Shown in pieces: positions 8,879 to 17,289 of a DNA stretch of 64,000 nt. Under the pieces are notes generated by a model. It saw only the letters and a program-made list of their open reading frames with translations. It searched no databases and was not told where the DNA came from. The first letter of the stretch is position 1. The number at the start of each line of letters is the position of its first letter. The stretch comes from CAVSCR01 sp963726575 (GTDB lineage Bacteria > Actinomycetota > Actinomycetes > JAHEKZ01): positions 744,001 to 808,000 of the forward strand of contig CAVSCR010000005.1 in NCBI GenBank assembly GCA_963726575.1, read 5' to 3'. The position numbers and the translations under genes were made by a program.

Positions 8879-10104
8879 CCTCGCCGCGCGCTTTGGTCAC
8901 CGCGACTCGATGGGCCCTTCTCACCTGGTTCGTCGGGGGGATCGCCATCGGCTTCGCCGCGGGCTCCACGCCCGGGAGCGCTCAGTTCATCCTCGTCCCG
9001 TTCGCCGTATATGCCGCCGTCGGCATGCTCGTGACGGGTCGGCAGCCGCAGACCCCAATCGGCTGGCTGTTCTTGCTGGTCGGGGCGTTGACGGGGCTGA
9101 CCGCGATGGCCGGCGGCGGTATGACTCGTGCCATCGCGCAGAACGATCCGAACGCCTGGTACGGCGTCGCAGGTGCATGGATCAACGGCTGGTTCTGGTT
9201 CCCGCTGTTGACCTCGGCCACCCTGTTCACCGTCCTGCTCTATCCCAGCGGCTTGCTCGGGCGCCGCTGGCGTCCAGTCCTGTGGACGTCTCTGGCTGCG
9301 ACCACGTTGGTGACCGTCGGCTTGGCCCTCCAGCCCACGCTGATCGTCGGCGACACCGTGCATCCTCCCTGCACGGGCCTGTACACCTACGTAGTCGCCA
9401 GCCAGGACTGCCAGATCCAGGTTGCCAACCCGATCAGCCCCCAGTCCGTCCAACTCCCCGATGCCACAGGAGCTGCCGTTGCCGCTGCCCTGGTAGTCGT
9501 TCTCGCCGTTTGTCTGGTCCTCGCCGTGATCTCCGCGATCCTTCGCAGCCGAAGGGCCGAGGGCATCGAACGCGAGCAGATGCGCTGGTTCGCGTTCTCC
9601 GCGGCGGTCTTCGTCAGCTGGACGCTGGTCGACAACTCCTTGATCCACACGCCGAGTCCGTGGAGCGATGCGATCTTCGCGGCGCTGATCGGACTCATCC
9701 CCTTGTCGTGTGGACTGGCGATTCTGCGCTACCGGCTCTACGACATCGACCGAATCATCAGCCGCACCACGTCCTACGCCATCGTCACCGGACTTCTCAT
9801 CGCCACCTTCGCCGCGATCGTCGCCCTCGCCTCATCGGTGCTCGGCCCGAAGAACCAACTCGGCATCGCCATCGCCACCCTGGTCGCAGCCGCCCTTGCC
9901 CGACCAGTCCTGGCCCGGGTCCAGCGGATCGTCGACCGCCGCTTCGACCGCGCCCGCTACGACGCCCAACACACGATCGACGCGTTCGGCGGACGGCTGC
10001 GTGAGGCCGTAGACCCCGATGCCGTTGTCGATGACCTGCTCGACGTGGTCCGCCGATCGCTACAACCGGAGCACACCGGCGTGACGATCGTGGTCTCGTC
10101 ATGA
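8875..10104 (+). CDS. array membrane protein 7 of 12 (409 aa)
   Basis: ATG 8875 overlaps the end of copy 6. Contains TPIGWLFLLVGALTG, LLYPSGLLGRRWRPVLW, RRAEGIEREQMRWFAFS, YRLYDIDRIISRTTSYAIV and VDRRFDRARYDAQHTID. The external loop (about residues 155-195) has a cysteine pair flanking CTGLYTYVVASQDC and then ANPISP, the NPxxP-type core. The tail is HTGVTIVVSS rather than LWLR, a type shared only with copy 8 (HTRITLVVKP). The paired cysteines may form a disulphide outside the cell (inference). Confidence 0.88.
   Translation: MTSPRALVTATRWALLTWFVGGIAIGFAAGSTPGSAQFILVPFAVYAAVGMLVTGRQPQTPIGWLFLLVGALTGLTAMAGGGMTRAIAQNDPNAWYGVAGAWINGWFWFPLLTSATLFTVLLYPSGLLGRRWRPVLWTSLAATTLVTVGLALQPTLIVGDTVHPPCTGLYTYVVASQDCQIQVANPISPQSVQLPDATGAAVAAALVVVLAVCLVLAVISAILRSRRAEGIEREQMRWFAFSAAVFVSWTLVDNSLIHTPSPWSDAIFAALIGLIPLSCGLAILRYRLYDIDRIISRTTSYAIVTGLLIATFAAIVALASSVLGPKNQLGIAIATLVAAALARPVLARVQRIVDRRFDRARYDAQHTIDAFGGRLREAVDPDAVVDDLLDVVRRSLQPEHTGVTIVVSS
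9728..10002 (+). repeat. near-identical 275-bp segment, copy in array gene 7
   Basis: Partner of 8502-8776. The repeat covers only the conserved C-terminal core of the two proteins, while their last 35 residues differ completely (LSLWLREGT versus GVTIVVSS), so the homogenised block ends inside the gene. Confidence 0.8.
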
Positions 10105-11240
10105 ATGCGCGAGTGTGGGTGCGGGCGGGTCAATCGGTTCTGGTCCTGGTGTTCGCCGTGGGCATGGTCGTCGGCTCCCTCGCCGACTGGCGCAGCAGTC
10201 TCACACTGCTGTTCTCAGTCGCTTACGCCGCCATCGGCTTGTTACTCACCACCCGACAACCGACCAACCCCATCGGTTGGCTCTTCCTGGCCGTGGGGGC
10301 CACGTCCGGCCTGATCGCCGGAACCGGCGCGGCGATGCTGTTCGCCGTGAACTCCGGTCAGCCAGATGCTGGCTATGCCATGGCATCGGCCTGGGCGGCC
10401 AACTTTCTGTGGGTCGACGACCTGACGATGGCCCTGATCCTGACGCTCCTTCTATTCCCGCATGGCTTGCTCAGCCGGCGGTGGCGTCCGGTCCTGTGGC
10501 TGACGATCGGGACTGCCACCGCTCTCACGGTCTTGGCCGCGTTCACCCCGACACTCACCGTGGGCGGAAACAAGGTGGATGTCCCCGAGCACCACTACCC
10601 GAACCCGCTGCACCGCGGGGCATGGGGATTCGTGGCAAATGACACATGGGTGGCGCTGCTGACAGTCTTCGCTCTTTGCGGCGTCCTCGCCCTGATCTCG
10701 ACCGTGTTGCGGTTCCGGCGAACCTCAGGCGTCGAACGACTCCAGATGCGGTGGTTCACCTTCTCGGGGGTCATCCTGATCGTCAGCTCCTTCAGCAACA
10801 ACGACTACGTCTTCGCCGTCGCCGCCTCCCTCGTTCCGGTCTCCTGTGGAGTCGCAATCCTCAGGTACCACCTCTACGACATCGACCGGATCATCAGCCG
10901 AACCACGTCCTACGCGATCGTCACCGCCCTGTTGTTGGCCACCTACGGCGTCGTCGTCTCGGTCGTACTGCACGTGCTGCCCGACTCCTCGAACCTCGCG
11001 GTCGCAACCGCCACACTCACGGCCGCGGCGTTGGCTCGCCCGGTCCTGAGACGTGTGCAGAGCGCGGTCGACCGGCGCTTCAACCGGGCTCGGTTCGACG
11101 CCCTCGCCACCGTCGACCAGTTCGGCGCCCGGCTGCGTCACGAGGTAGACCCCGAGCTGGTCGCCTCCGACCTGGTCTCCGTAGTGCGCGGCACTCTGGC
11201 TCCGGCGCATACGCGGATCACGTTGGTGGTCAAACCATGA
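10101..11240 (+). CDS. array membrane protein 8 of 12 (379 aa)
   Basis: ATG 10101 overlaps the TGA of copy 7. Landmarks: QPTNPIGWLFLAVGATSG, LLFPHGLLSRRWRPVLW, RRTSGVERLQMRWFTFS, YHLYDIDRIISRTTSYAIVTA, VDRRFNRARFDAL. Its external loop is histidine-rich (VDVPEHHYPNPLHRGAWG), the only copy with three histidines there, which could suit metal or acidic ligand contact (inference only). It ends HTRITLVVKP, like copy 7. Confidence 0.88.
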   Translation: MNARVWVRAGQSVLVLVFAVGMVVGSLADWRSSLTLLFSVAYAAIGLLLTTRQPTNPIGWLFLAVGATSGLIAGTGAAMLFAVNSGQPDAGYAMASAWAANFLWVDDLTMALILTLLLFPHGLLSRRWRPVLWLTIGTATALTVLAAFTPTLTVGGNKVDVPEHHYPNPLHRGAWGFVANDTWVALLTVFALCGVLALISTVLRFRRTSGVERLQMRWFTFSGVILIVSSFSNNDYVFAVAASLVPVSCGVAILRYHLYDIDRIISRTTSYAIVTALLLATYGVVVSVVLHVLPDSSNLAVATATLTAAALARPVLRRVQSAVDRRFNRARFDALATVDQFGARLRHEVDPELVASDLVSVVRGTLAPAHTRITLVVKP

Positions 11241-12364
11241 CCCGCACGCTCGCGGTGCGCACCGGCATCGTCGTCGTTGGTGTCGCCGCCGCGGCCACCA
11301 TGATCGGCCTGACCCTCATGGATTCGCAGAGCTACGGCTGGGGCGTCGTGTTCGTCGCCTACGCCGTGATGGGCTCCCTGGTGCTCTGGCGTCAGCAAGA
11401 CAACCGCATCGGCTGGCTCCTGCTCGGCATCGGAGTCGCCTTCGCGACCATCATGGGGCTGACCTGGATCACCGACAGTCGTTGGGGGCCTGGACCCGCG
11501 CTGATCGAGATGACCGTCGCCCTGCTCAGCGGCGTGGCCTGGATCACGTTCCTCATGATGGTCGCTCTGTTCCCCGAGGGGTATTCGACCACGCTTCACC
11601 AACGCTGGCTGGTCAGAATCGGACTGCTCCTTCTCGTCGCTACCAGCGTCGTCACGCTGACCAGCCGAGCTCCGATGCCACTGACCCAGCGGACGAGCCC
11701 CTTCGCAGTCGACCGGCTTGCCCGTGTCGATCAGGTTCTCGAAGGTCCCGGCCAGGCCGCCATCGCCTTGTTGTCGTTGTGCGTGCTCATCAGTCTGTTC
11801 GTGCGCTGGCGACGCAGCGTGGGCACGCTACGACAACAGTTCAAGTGGTTCCTGTTCGGAGCGGCAGTCACGATCGTCACGTTCACGATCGGTTCGACCA
11901 CATCGGCTGGCCCGTCGATCGTCGGCTACGCCCTCTGGACGATCGGCGGCAGCGCGCTCCCCATCGCGATCGGGGTCGCCGTTTCGCGGTACCGCCTGTA
12001 CGACATCGACCGCGTCATCTCTCGGACGACGTCCTACGCCATCGTGACCGGGTTGCTCGTGGCCACCTTCGCCGTCATCGTGGCAGTGTCGTCGTCCGTG
12101 CTCGGGCCCAAGAACCAGCTCGGCGTGGCGGTCGCCACACTCGTCGCGGCAGCACTGGCCCGACCAGTGCTGCGGCGGGTGCAAGGCGTCGTGGACCAAC
12201 GCTTCGATCGCGCCCGCTACGACGGACAGCGCACCGTGGACGAGTTCGGCAACCAGCTAAGCCAGGAAGTGGACGTCGCCACCGTCAGAGGGACGTTGCT
12301 ACACACCGTTCACGCCAGCCTGGCGCCGAACCAGCTCAGCCTCTGGATACGTGAGCCGGCATGA
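11237..12364 (+). CDS. array membrane protein 9 of 12 (375 aa)
   Basis: ATG 11237 overlaps the stop of copy 8. Contains QQDNRIGWLLLGIGVAFA, LFPEGYSTTLHQRWL, RSVGTLRQQFKWFLFG (lacking the usual ER of GxERxQ), YRLYDIDRVISRTTSYAIVTG and VDQRFDRARYDGQRTVDEFG. The external loop lacks the NP(L/I/F)xP motif and reads PMPLTQRTSPFAVDRL. The block GPKNQLGVAVATLVAAALARPVL is shared with copies 6, 7 and 10, marking a sub-branch. Tail LSLWIREPA. Confidence 0.88.
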   Translation: MTRTLAVRTGIVVVGVAAAATMIGLTLMDSQSYGWGVVFVAYAVMGSLVLWRQQDNRIGWLLLGIGVAFATIMGLTWITDSRWGPGPALIEMTVALLSGVAWITFLMMVALFPEGYSTTLHQRWLVRIGLLLLVATSVVTLTSRAPMPLTQRTSPFAVDRLARVDQVLEGPGQAAIALLSLCVLISLFVRWRRSVGTLRQQFKWFLFGAAVTIVTFTIGSTTSAGPSIVGYALWTIGGSALPIAIGVAVSRYRLYDIDRVISRTTSYAIVTGLLVATFAVIVAVSSSVLGPKNQLGVAVATLVAAALARPVLRRVQGVVDQRFDRARYDGQRTVDEFGNQLSQEVDVATVRGTLLHTVHASLAPNQLSLWIREPA

Positions 12365-13530
12365 ATCCGGAAGCTCGGCGCAACCGACTCGCGCGGTGGG
12401 TCCTGGTCACGGTCTTCGTGTCCGGCGTCGTCCTGGGGGCCACGATCGGCGGCTCTCTCGACCGCTCCGCCTTCATCCTGATCCCGCTCGCCGTCTACGT
12501 CTGCGTCGGGAACGTCATCGCGGCGCGACAGCCGAGCAATCCGATCGGCTGGTTGTTCCTCATGGTGGGCGGGCTCACCGGCTTGTCGGGGTATGCGGAC
12601 GCTGGCATGACGCCGGCGCTGGCTCACGGCACACCGGACGTCTGGTACGGCGTCGCGGGCGCATGGATCTACTCGTGGTTCTGGTATCCGCTGATCACGA
12701 TCGCGACGATCTTCACGGTCCTGCTCTTCCCCGACGGTCTGCCCTCACCACGATGGCGCCCACTCCTGTGGGTCTCGATCGGCTCAACCGCGGTCGTCAC
12801 CGTCGTCGCGGCCCTGAACCCTCACCTGGACATGGGCAATCAGTCAGCAGTGAAGGTGGACAACCCGCTGAACCCTGGGCTCGGTGAGGCACCAGGACTC
12901 ATCGTGCTGACCGTGGCCGGATTCACCCTGCTCGCCTGCGGCATCGCCGCGGTGTTGTCGGCGGTCGTACGCACCCGCAACGCACATGGCGTCGAGCGCG
13001 CCCAGATGCGGTGGCTCGCCTTCTCAGCCGTGGTCTTCCTCGCCTGGGTATTCCTGTCGGCCCTCTTCCTCTCGGGTGACCCGGTGTGGAGCGAGGTCGT
13101 GCTCGCCGTCGCCCTCGGTCTCATCCCGTTCTCGTGTGGTCTGGCGATCCTTCGCTATCACCTCTACGACATCGATCGCATCATCTCGCGCACCACCTCA
13201 TATGCGCTCGTCACCGGGCTGCTGGTCGGTATCTTCGCCGCGATCGTTGCCCTCGGCTCATCCGTCCTGGGGCCGAGCAACCAGCTGGGCGTCGCCGTCG
13301 CGACGTTGGCAGCAGCGGCACTGGCTCGACCCGCACTGCGCCGGGTTCGGCGGATTGTGGACCGCCGCTTCGACCGTGCACGTTACGACGGACAGCAGAC
13401 CGTCGACGACTTTGGTGCCCGCCTGCGACACGAGGTCGACACCGAGACGGTGAGCGAGGATCTCCTCGGTGTCGTCGGCTCGACGCTGCAGCCCGATCAG
13501 GTCAGCCTCTGGGTCCAGAGGTCGACATGA
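12361..13530 (+). CDS. array membrane protein 10 of 12 (389 aa)
   Basis: ATG 12361 overlaps the stop of copy 9. A typical member: RQPSNPIGWLFLMVGGLTG, LLFPDGLPSPRWRPLLW, HGVERAQMRWLAFS, YHLYDIDRIISRTTSYALVTG, VDRRFDRARYDGQQTVDDFG, tail VSLWVQRST. The loop reads MGNQSAVKVDNPLNPGLGE. Its first 180 residues are clearly closer to copy 7 than to the adjacent copies 9 and 11 (shared AxDxWYGVAGAWI-type stretch), so array order does not follow relatedness. Confidence 0.88.
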   Translation: MNPEARRNRLARWVLVTVFVSGVVLGATIGGSLDRSAFILIPLAVYVCVGNVIAARQPSNPIGWLFLMVGGLTGLSGYADAGMTPALAHGTPDVWYGVAGAWIYSWFWYPLITIATIFTVLLFPDGLPSPRWRPLLWVSIGSTAVVTVVAALNPHLDMGNQSAVKVDNPLNPGLGEAPGLIVLTVAGFTLLACGIAAVLSAVVRTRNAHGVERAQMRWLAFSAVVFLAWVFLSALFLSGDPVWSEVVLAVALGLIPFSCGLAILRYHLYDIDRIISRTTSYALVTGLLVGIFAAIVALGSSVLGPSNQLGVAVATLAAAALARPALRRVRRIVDRRFDRARYDGQQTVDDFGARLRHEVDTETVSEDLLGVVGSTLQPDQVSLWVQRST

Positions 13531-14702
13531 TCACGAACCAGCACCGAGGTTTCTGGTGGTTCCTCCTCGTCACCGGGGTCGCCGGCATCGCCGCGGTCTT
13601 TGGGCTCGCCGTCTGGACCAGCTATTCGCTCCCAGCCGGATGGCAGTGGGTGATGCTGCCCACGGTGACCGCTGGCGTAGTGGGTGCGGTGGTCGCCGAC
13701 CGCCGTCCGCAGGCTCCGATCGGCTGGATCTTCCTGACCGTGATGTGGCTGACCGGCATAGGGGCGTTGACCGCCGCGGTGGCTGAGCTTGCCGCGGGCT
13801 CGGGGGACAGCTCGACGTTCGTCCTGCTGTGCGCCGCCTTCGCCGCGTTGTACTGGCCGGTGCAGCTGCTCCTCGCGACCACCTTCACGGTGCTGCTCTT
13901 CCCCGACGGCGTCACCTCGCCGCGCTGGCGTCCGGTGCTGTGGATCGCCATCGCCGCGACCGTCGCACTGACGGTTGCCGAGTTGTTTGCCCCCTCGTTC
14001 CCGCTCGCCGATGGCGCCGATGCCCCCACCATCGCCAATCCACTCGCCGCTGCGATCGGTGGAGGCAGCCAGAGCGCCTCCGATGCCATCCTCGCGATTG
14101 GCGGAGTGATCGGTCTGACCTGCGGAATCGTCGGACTGGTCGGGATCCTGATCCGGACGTGGCGCTCCACCGGAGTCCTTCGCCTTCAACTGCGCTGGTT
14201 CACCGCCGCCATGGTCGTGGCCGTGCTTTCCGGCTTCATCCCCTGGAACTCGTCCCAGGGCGGCAACCCCTTCCTGAGCGTCGGCATGACCCTGATCCCG
14301 ATCTCGTGCGGTTTCGCCATCACGAGGTACCACCTGTACGACATCGACCGGATCATCTCGCGCACCACGTCGTACGCCATCGTCACCGGCTGTGTGATCG
14401 CCACGTACGCGGCGATCGTCGCCGTCGCGAGCAGGTTGTTTCACACCAACTCCCCCGTCGTGGTCGCCGCCGCCACACTCTGTGCGGCGGCGATCGCACG
14501 CCCGGCGCTGCGACGGGTGCAGGACGCGGTGGATCGTCGGTTCAACCGTGAGCGGTACGACGCCGTCCACACCGTCGACGCGTTCGGCGCGCGCCTCGCT
14601 CACGCAATGGATCCACTTAGGGTCTCAACCGACCTGATCGACGTGGTCACCACCACGTTGGAACCCAAGGACCTGTCCCTGTGGCTCAAGGAGACGACGT
14701 GA
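13527..14702 (+). CDS. array membrane protein 11 of 12 (391 aa)
   Basis: ATG 13527 overlaps the stop of copy 10. Contains RRPQAPIGWIFLTVMWLTG, LLFPDGVTSPRWRPVLW, RSTGVLRLQLRWFTAA, YHLYDIDRIISRTTSYAIVTG, VDRRFNRERYDAVHTVD, tail LSLWLKETT. The external loop is Ala/Gly/Ser-rich (ANPLAAAIGGGSQSASD), keeping the NPL element but otherwise unrelated to the loops of neighbours. Confidence 0.88.
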   Translation: MITNQHRGFWWFLLVTGVAGIAAVFGLAVWTSYSLPAGWQWVMLPTVTAGVVGAVVADRRPQAPIGWIFLTVMWLTGIGALTAAVAELAAGSGDSSTFVLLCAAFAALYWPVQLLLATTFTVLLFPDGVTSPRWRPVLWIAIAATVALTVAELFAPSFPLADGADAPTIANPLAAAIGGGSQSASDAILAIGGVIGLTCGIVGLVGILIRTWRSTGVLRLQLRWFTAAMVVAVLSGFIPWNSSQGGNPFLSVGMTLIPISCGFAITRYHLYDIDRIISRTTSYAIVTGCVIATYAAIVAVASRLFHTNSPVVVAAATLCAAAIARPALRRVQDAVDRRFNRERYDAVHTVDAFGARLAHAMDPLRVSTDLIDVVTTTLEPKDLSLWLKETT

Positions 14703-15871
14703 GCTCCGCACATCGTCGCGCGCTGACCGGCGCGCGATGGGGTCTGCTTGTGCTCGGGCTGCTGGCCGTGCCCTCCACGTTGTTGCGACCGCTGTCCTGG
14801 GAGATGGCGTACCTGCTCCCGTTCGCCACCTTCATCGCGGTCGGCTGGCTGTTGACGACGCGGCGTCCTGACAACGCCGAGGGCTGGGTATTCCTGAGCG
14901 CAGCCGCCATCGGCGGGGTGTTCGACCTGGCCGGGTACGCGCTCCACCAAGCGATCCTGACCGACCAGCTCGACACCTGGTGGGCATGGCTCGGCGCCTG
15001 GCTGCAGATGTGGCTCTGGCCGGCTCTGTTCGTCCTGATGACCACGTTCCCGCTGCTGCTGTTCCCCTCCGGCTTCCTGTCGCGCGCGTGGCGTGGGGTG
15101 GGCTACCTGACCGGTGCCGTGACCGCATGGACGTGCCTGCTCGGGATGATCTCTCCCCGACTTGGGACCTCGGAGTCCGACCAGGTGATGCTGCACAACC
15201 CGCTCTCCCCGTCGTTCCTGTCAGGGGCCGACCCCATCTCCGACAACTGGCCCGCGAGGAACTTTGGGATCCTTGCGCTCGGACTGTCGGTCGTGCTCGC
15301 TGCCGTCTCGCTCATCATCCGCGCCAGGCGGGCCGAGGGGGTGGAACGCCTGCAGATCCGCTGGGTGGCGTTCACGGCCGCGGTCATGGGCCTACTCGTC
15401 GTGCCAGCGCTCATGGCGTCGAACGCCACGGCCGCAGCCAACGTCCTCTGGGCCATTCTCCTGTCCCTGCTGCCGGCCGCCATGGGCTTGGCGATCCTTC
15501 GGTACCGGCTCTACGACATCGATCGGATCATCTCGCGCACCACGTCGTACGCCATCGTGACCGGGCTTCTGCTCCTGACCTACGCCGGCATCGTCACGCT
15601 GGCGAGCCGGGTTCTTCACACCGACTCACCGTTGGTCGTGGCCGTCGCCACGCTTACGGCGGCCGGACTGGCCCGCCCGATCCTGCGACGTGTTCAAGGG
15701 AGGGTGGATCGCAGATTCAACCGGTCACGCTATGACGCGCAGCACATTGTGGACGCGTTCGGCGCGCGCCTTCGTCACGTCCGCCAACCGGAATTGGTCC
15801 AGACCGACCTGGTGGTGGCCGTCGAGCAGACAATCCAGCCGACTAGCGTGACGTTGTGGGTACGTACATGA
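14699..15871 (+). CDS. array membrane protein 12 of 12 (390 aa)
   Basis: GTG 14699 lies in GTGA with the stop of copy 11. Contains RRPDNAEGWVFLSAAAIGG, LLFPSGFLSRAWRGV, RRAEGVERLQIRWVAFT, YRLYDIDRIISRTTSYAIVTG, VDRRFNRSRYDAQHIVD, tail VTLWVRT. The loop reads SDQVMLHNPLSPSFLSGADPISDN. The last array member: its stop overlaps the ATG of an FAD oxidoreductase, so the enzyme belongs to the same coupled series. Confidence 0.88.
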   Translation: MSSAHRRALTGARWGLLVLGLLAVPSTLLRPLSWEMAYLLPFATFIAVGWLLTTRRPDNAEGWVFLSAAAIGGVFDLAGYALHQAILTDQLDTWWAWLGAWLQMWLWPALFVLMTTFPLLLFPSGFLSRAWRGVGYLTGAVTAWTCLLGMISPRLGTSESDQVMLHNPLSPSFLSGADPISDNWPARNFGILALGLSVVLAAVSLIIRARRAEGVERLQIRWVAFTAAVMGLLVVPALMASNATAAANVLWAILLSLLPAAMGLAILRYRLYDIDRIISRTTSYAIVTGLLLLTYAGIVTLASRVLHTDSPLVVAVATLTAAGLARPILRRVQGRVDRRFNRSRYDAQHIVDAFGARLRHVRQPELVQTDLVVAVEQTIQPTSVTLWVRT

Positions 15872-17289
15872 CCGATGTCGACGCCGTCGTCGTCGGCTCC
15901 GGTCCCAACGGGCTGGTCGGGGCCGTACGGCTGGCTCAGGCAGGACTGCGCGTAGTGGTGTTCGAAGCCGCCGAGCAGATCGGCGGAGGCCTGCGCACCG
16001 AGGAACTCACGCTGCCCGGCTTTCGTCACGACGTGTGCTCCACCGTCCACGCCCTCGCGCAGGCGGCTCCCGCCTTCCGGGCGCTCGGGCTCGAACGAGA
16101 AGGACTGCAGTACGCACACCCACCGGTTCCGCTGGGTCACCCCCTCGACGACCTCGACGCCGCCATCCTCGACCGCAGCGTCGACGTCACCGCGCGCGGG
16201 CTGGGCCGTGACGGTGCCGCCTGGAAGCGGCTCGTCGGGTCGATCGCCGCGCGCGGACCCACTGTGGTCGACAGCCTCCTGTCGCCGTTCGACATCCCAC
16301 CTGCGCACCCGGTCGGACTGACCGCCTTCGGTGCCCGTGGCGTATGGCCCGCGACGTTGGTGAACTCCGTGATGTTCCGTGAACCGCGGGCGCGTGCGTT
16401 GTTCGCCGGCGTTGCGGCGCACGCCGTACTCCCGCTCACAGACCCGGCAACGGCTGGTTACGGGCTCATGCTCGCTTCGCTCGCCCACTCGGTCGGCTGG
16501 CCGGTCGCCGTGGGCGGTTCACAGTCCATCGCTGACGCACTGGCGCAGCGGCTACGGTCGCTCGGTGGCGAGATCGTCACCGGCACGCCAGTGAAGTCGC
16601 TGGACGACCTGCCGAGCAACCGCGCCGTCCTGCTGGACGTGACACCTCGCCAGCTGTTGCGGATGGCCGACACAAAGATCCCCGACCGGTACCGGAAGAG
16701 CCTGACCCGCTATCGCTACGGTCCCGGCGTGTTCAAGGTCGACTGGGCACTCGACGGCCCCGTGCCGTGGCGCGATCCACACCTGGCCGAAGCCGGCACG
16801 GTGCACGTGGCCGGACGCGCCGAGGACGTCGCCGCCAGCGAACGGACCGTGGCGCGCGGAGGCCACCCCGATCGCCCCTATGTGTTGTTCGTGCAGGCCA
16901 CGGTGGCCGACCCCAGCCGCGCGCCGGCGGGCAAGCACACCGGCTGGGCGTACTGCCACGTGCCCAACGGCTCCACGGTGGACATGTCTGACGCGATCGA
17001 GACGCAGATGGAGCGGTTCGCTCCCGGCTTCCGCGACCGGGTCTTGGCCCGGCACGTCATGGACACCGCAGCGCTGGAAGCCCACAACCCGAACGAGGTG
17101 GGCGGCGACATCGGCGGAGGTGCCGCCGACCTGCGCCAGTTCGTCGCGCGGCCGGTCCTGAGCCGCAATCCCTGGGCCACCCCGATACCGGGGGTGTACC
17201 TGTGTTCGTCGTCCACGCCGCCCGGCGGTGGGGTCCACGGTATGGGCGGCTGGCACGCCGCCAACTCCGCACTTCGGTCGACGTTCTAG
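15868..17289 (+). CDS. NAD(P)/FAD-dependent oxidoreductase, phytoene-desaturase-like
   Basis: 473 aa. The N-terminal dinucleotide-binding motif VVVGSGPNGLVGAVRLAQAG (residues 7-26) followed by FEAAEQIGGGLRTEEL is typical of the phytoene desaturase/carotenoid isomerase-like branch of FAD proteins. The C-terminal FAD-contact segment is GVYLCSSSTPPGGGVHGMGG near residue 440. No carotenoid genes are nearby, so the substrate is unknown. The start codon overlaps the stop of array gene 12 (ATGA), making it the terminal gene of the coupled series. Its stop shares a CTAG tetranucleotide with the stop of the convergent amine oxidase gene. Confidence 0.88.
   Translation: MTDVDAVVVGSGPNGLVGAVRLAQAGLRVVVFEAAEQIGGGLRTEELTLPGFRHDVCSTVHALAQAAPAFRALGLEREGLQYAHPPVPLGHPLDDLDAAILDRSVDVTARGLGRDGAAWKRLVGSIAARGPTVVDSLLSPFDIPPAHPVGLTAFGARGVWPATLVNSVMFREPRARALFAGVAAHAVLPLTDPATAGYGLMLASLAHSVGWPVAVGGSQSIADALAQRLRSLGGEIVTGTPVKSLDDLPSNRAVLLDVTPRQLLRMADTKIPDRYRKSLTRYRYGPGVFKVDWALDGPVPWRDPHLAEAGTVHVAGRAEDVAASERTVARGGHPDRPYVLFVQATVADPSRAPAGKHTGWAYCHVPNGSTVDMSDAIETQMERFAPGFRDRVLARHVMDTAALEAHNPNEVGGDIGGGAADLRQFVARPVLSRNPWATPIPGVYLCSSSTPPGGGVHGMGGWHAANSALRSTF

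Noticed and set aside
2029..15871. The 12 repeats as an assembly duplication artefact
   Set aside because: Copies differ strongly in their N-terminal halves and loops and have different lengths (366-414 aa), so they are real diverged paralogues, apart from the near-identical block in copies 6 and 7.
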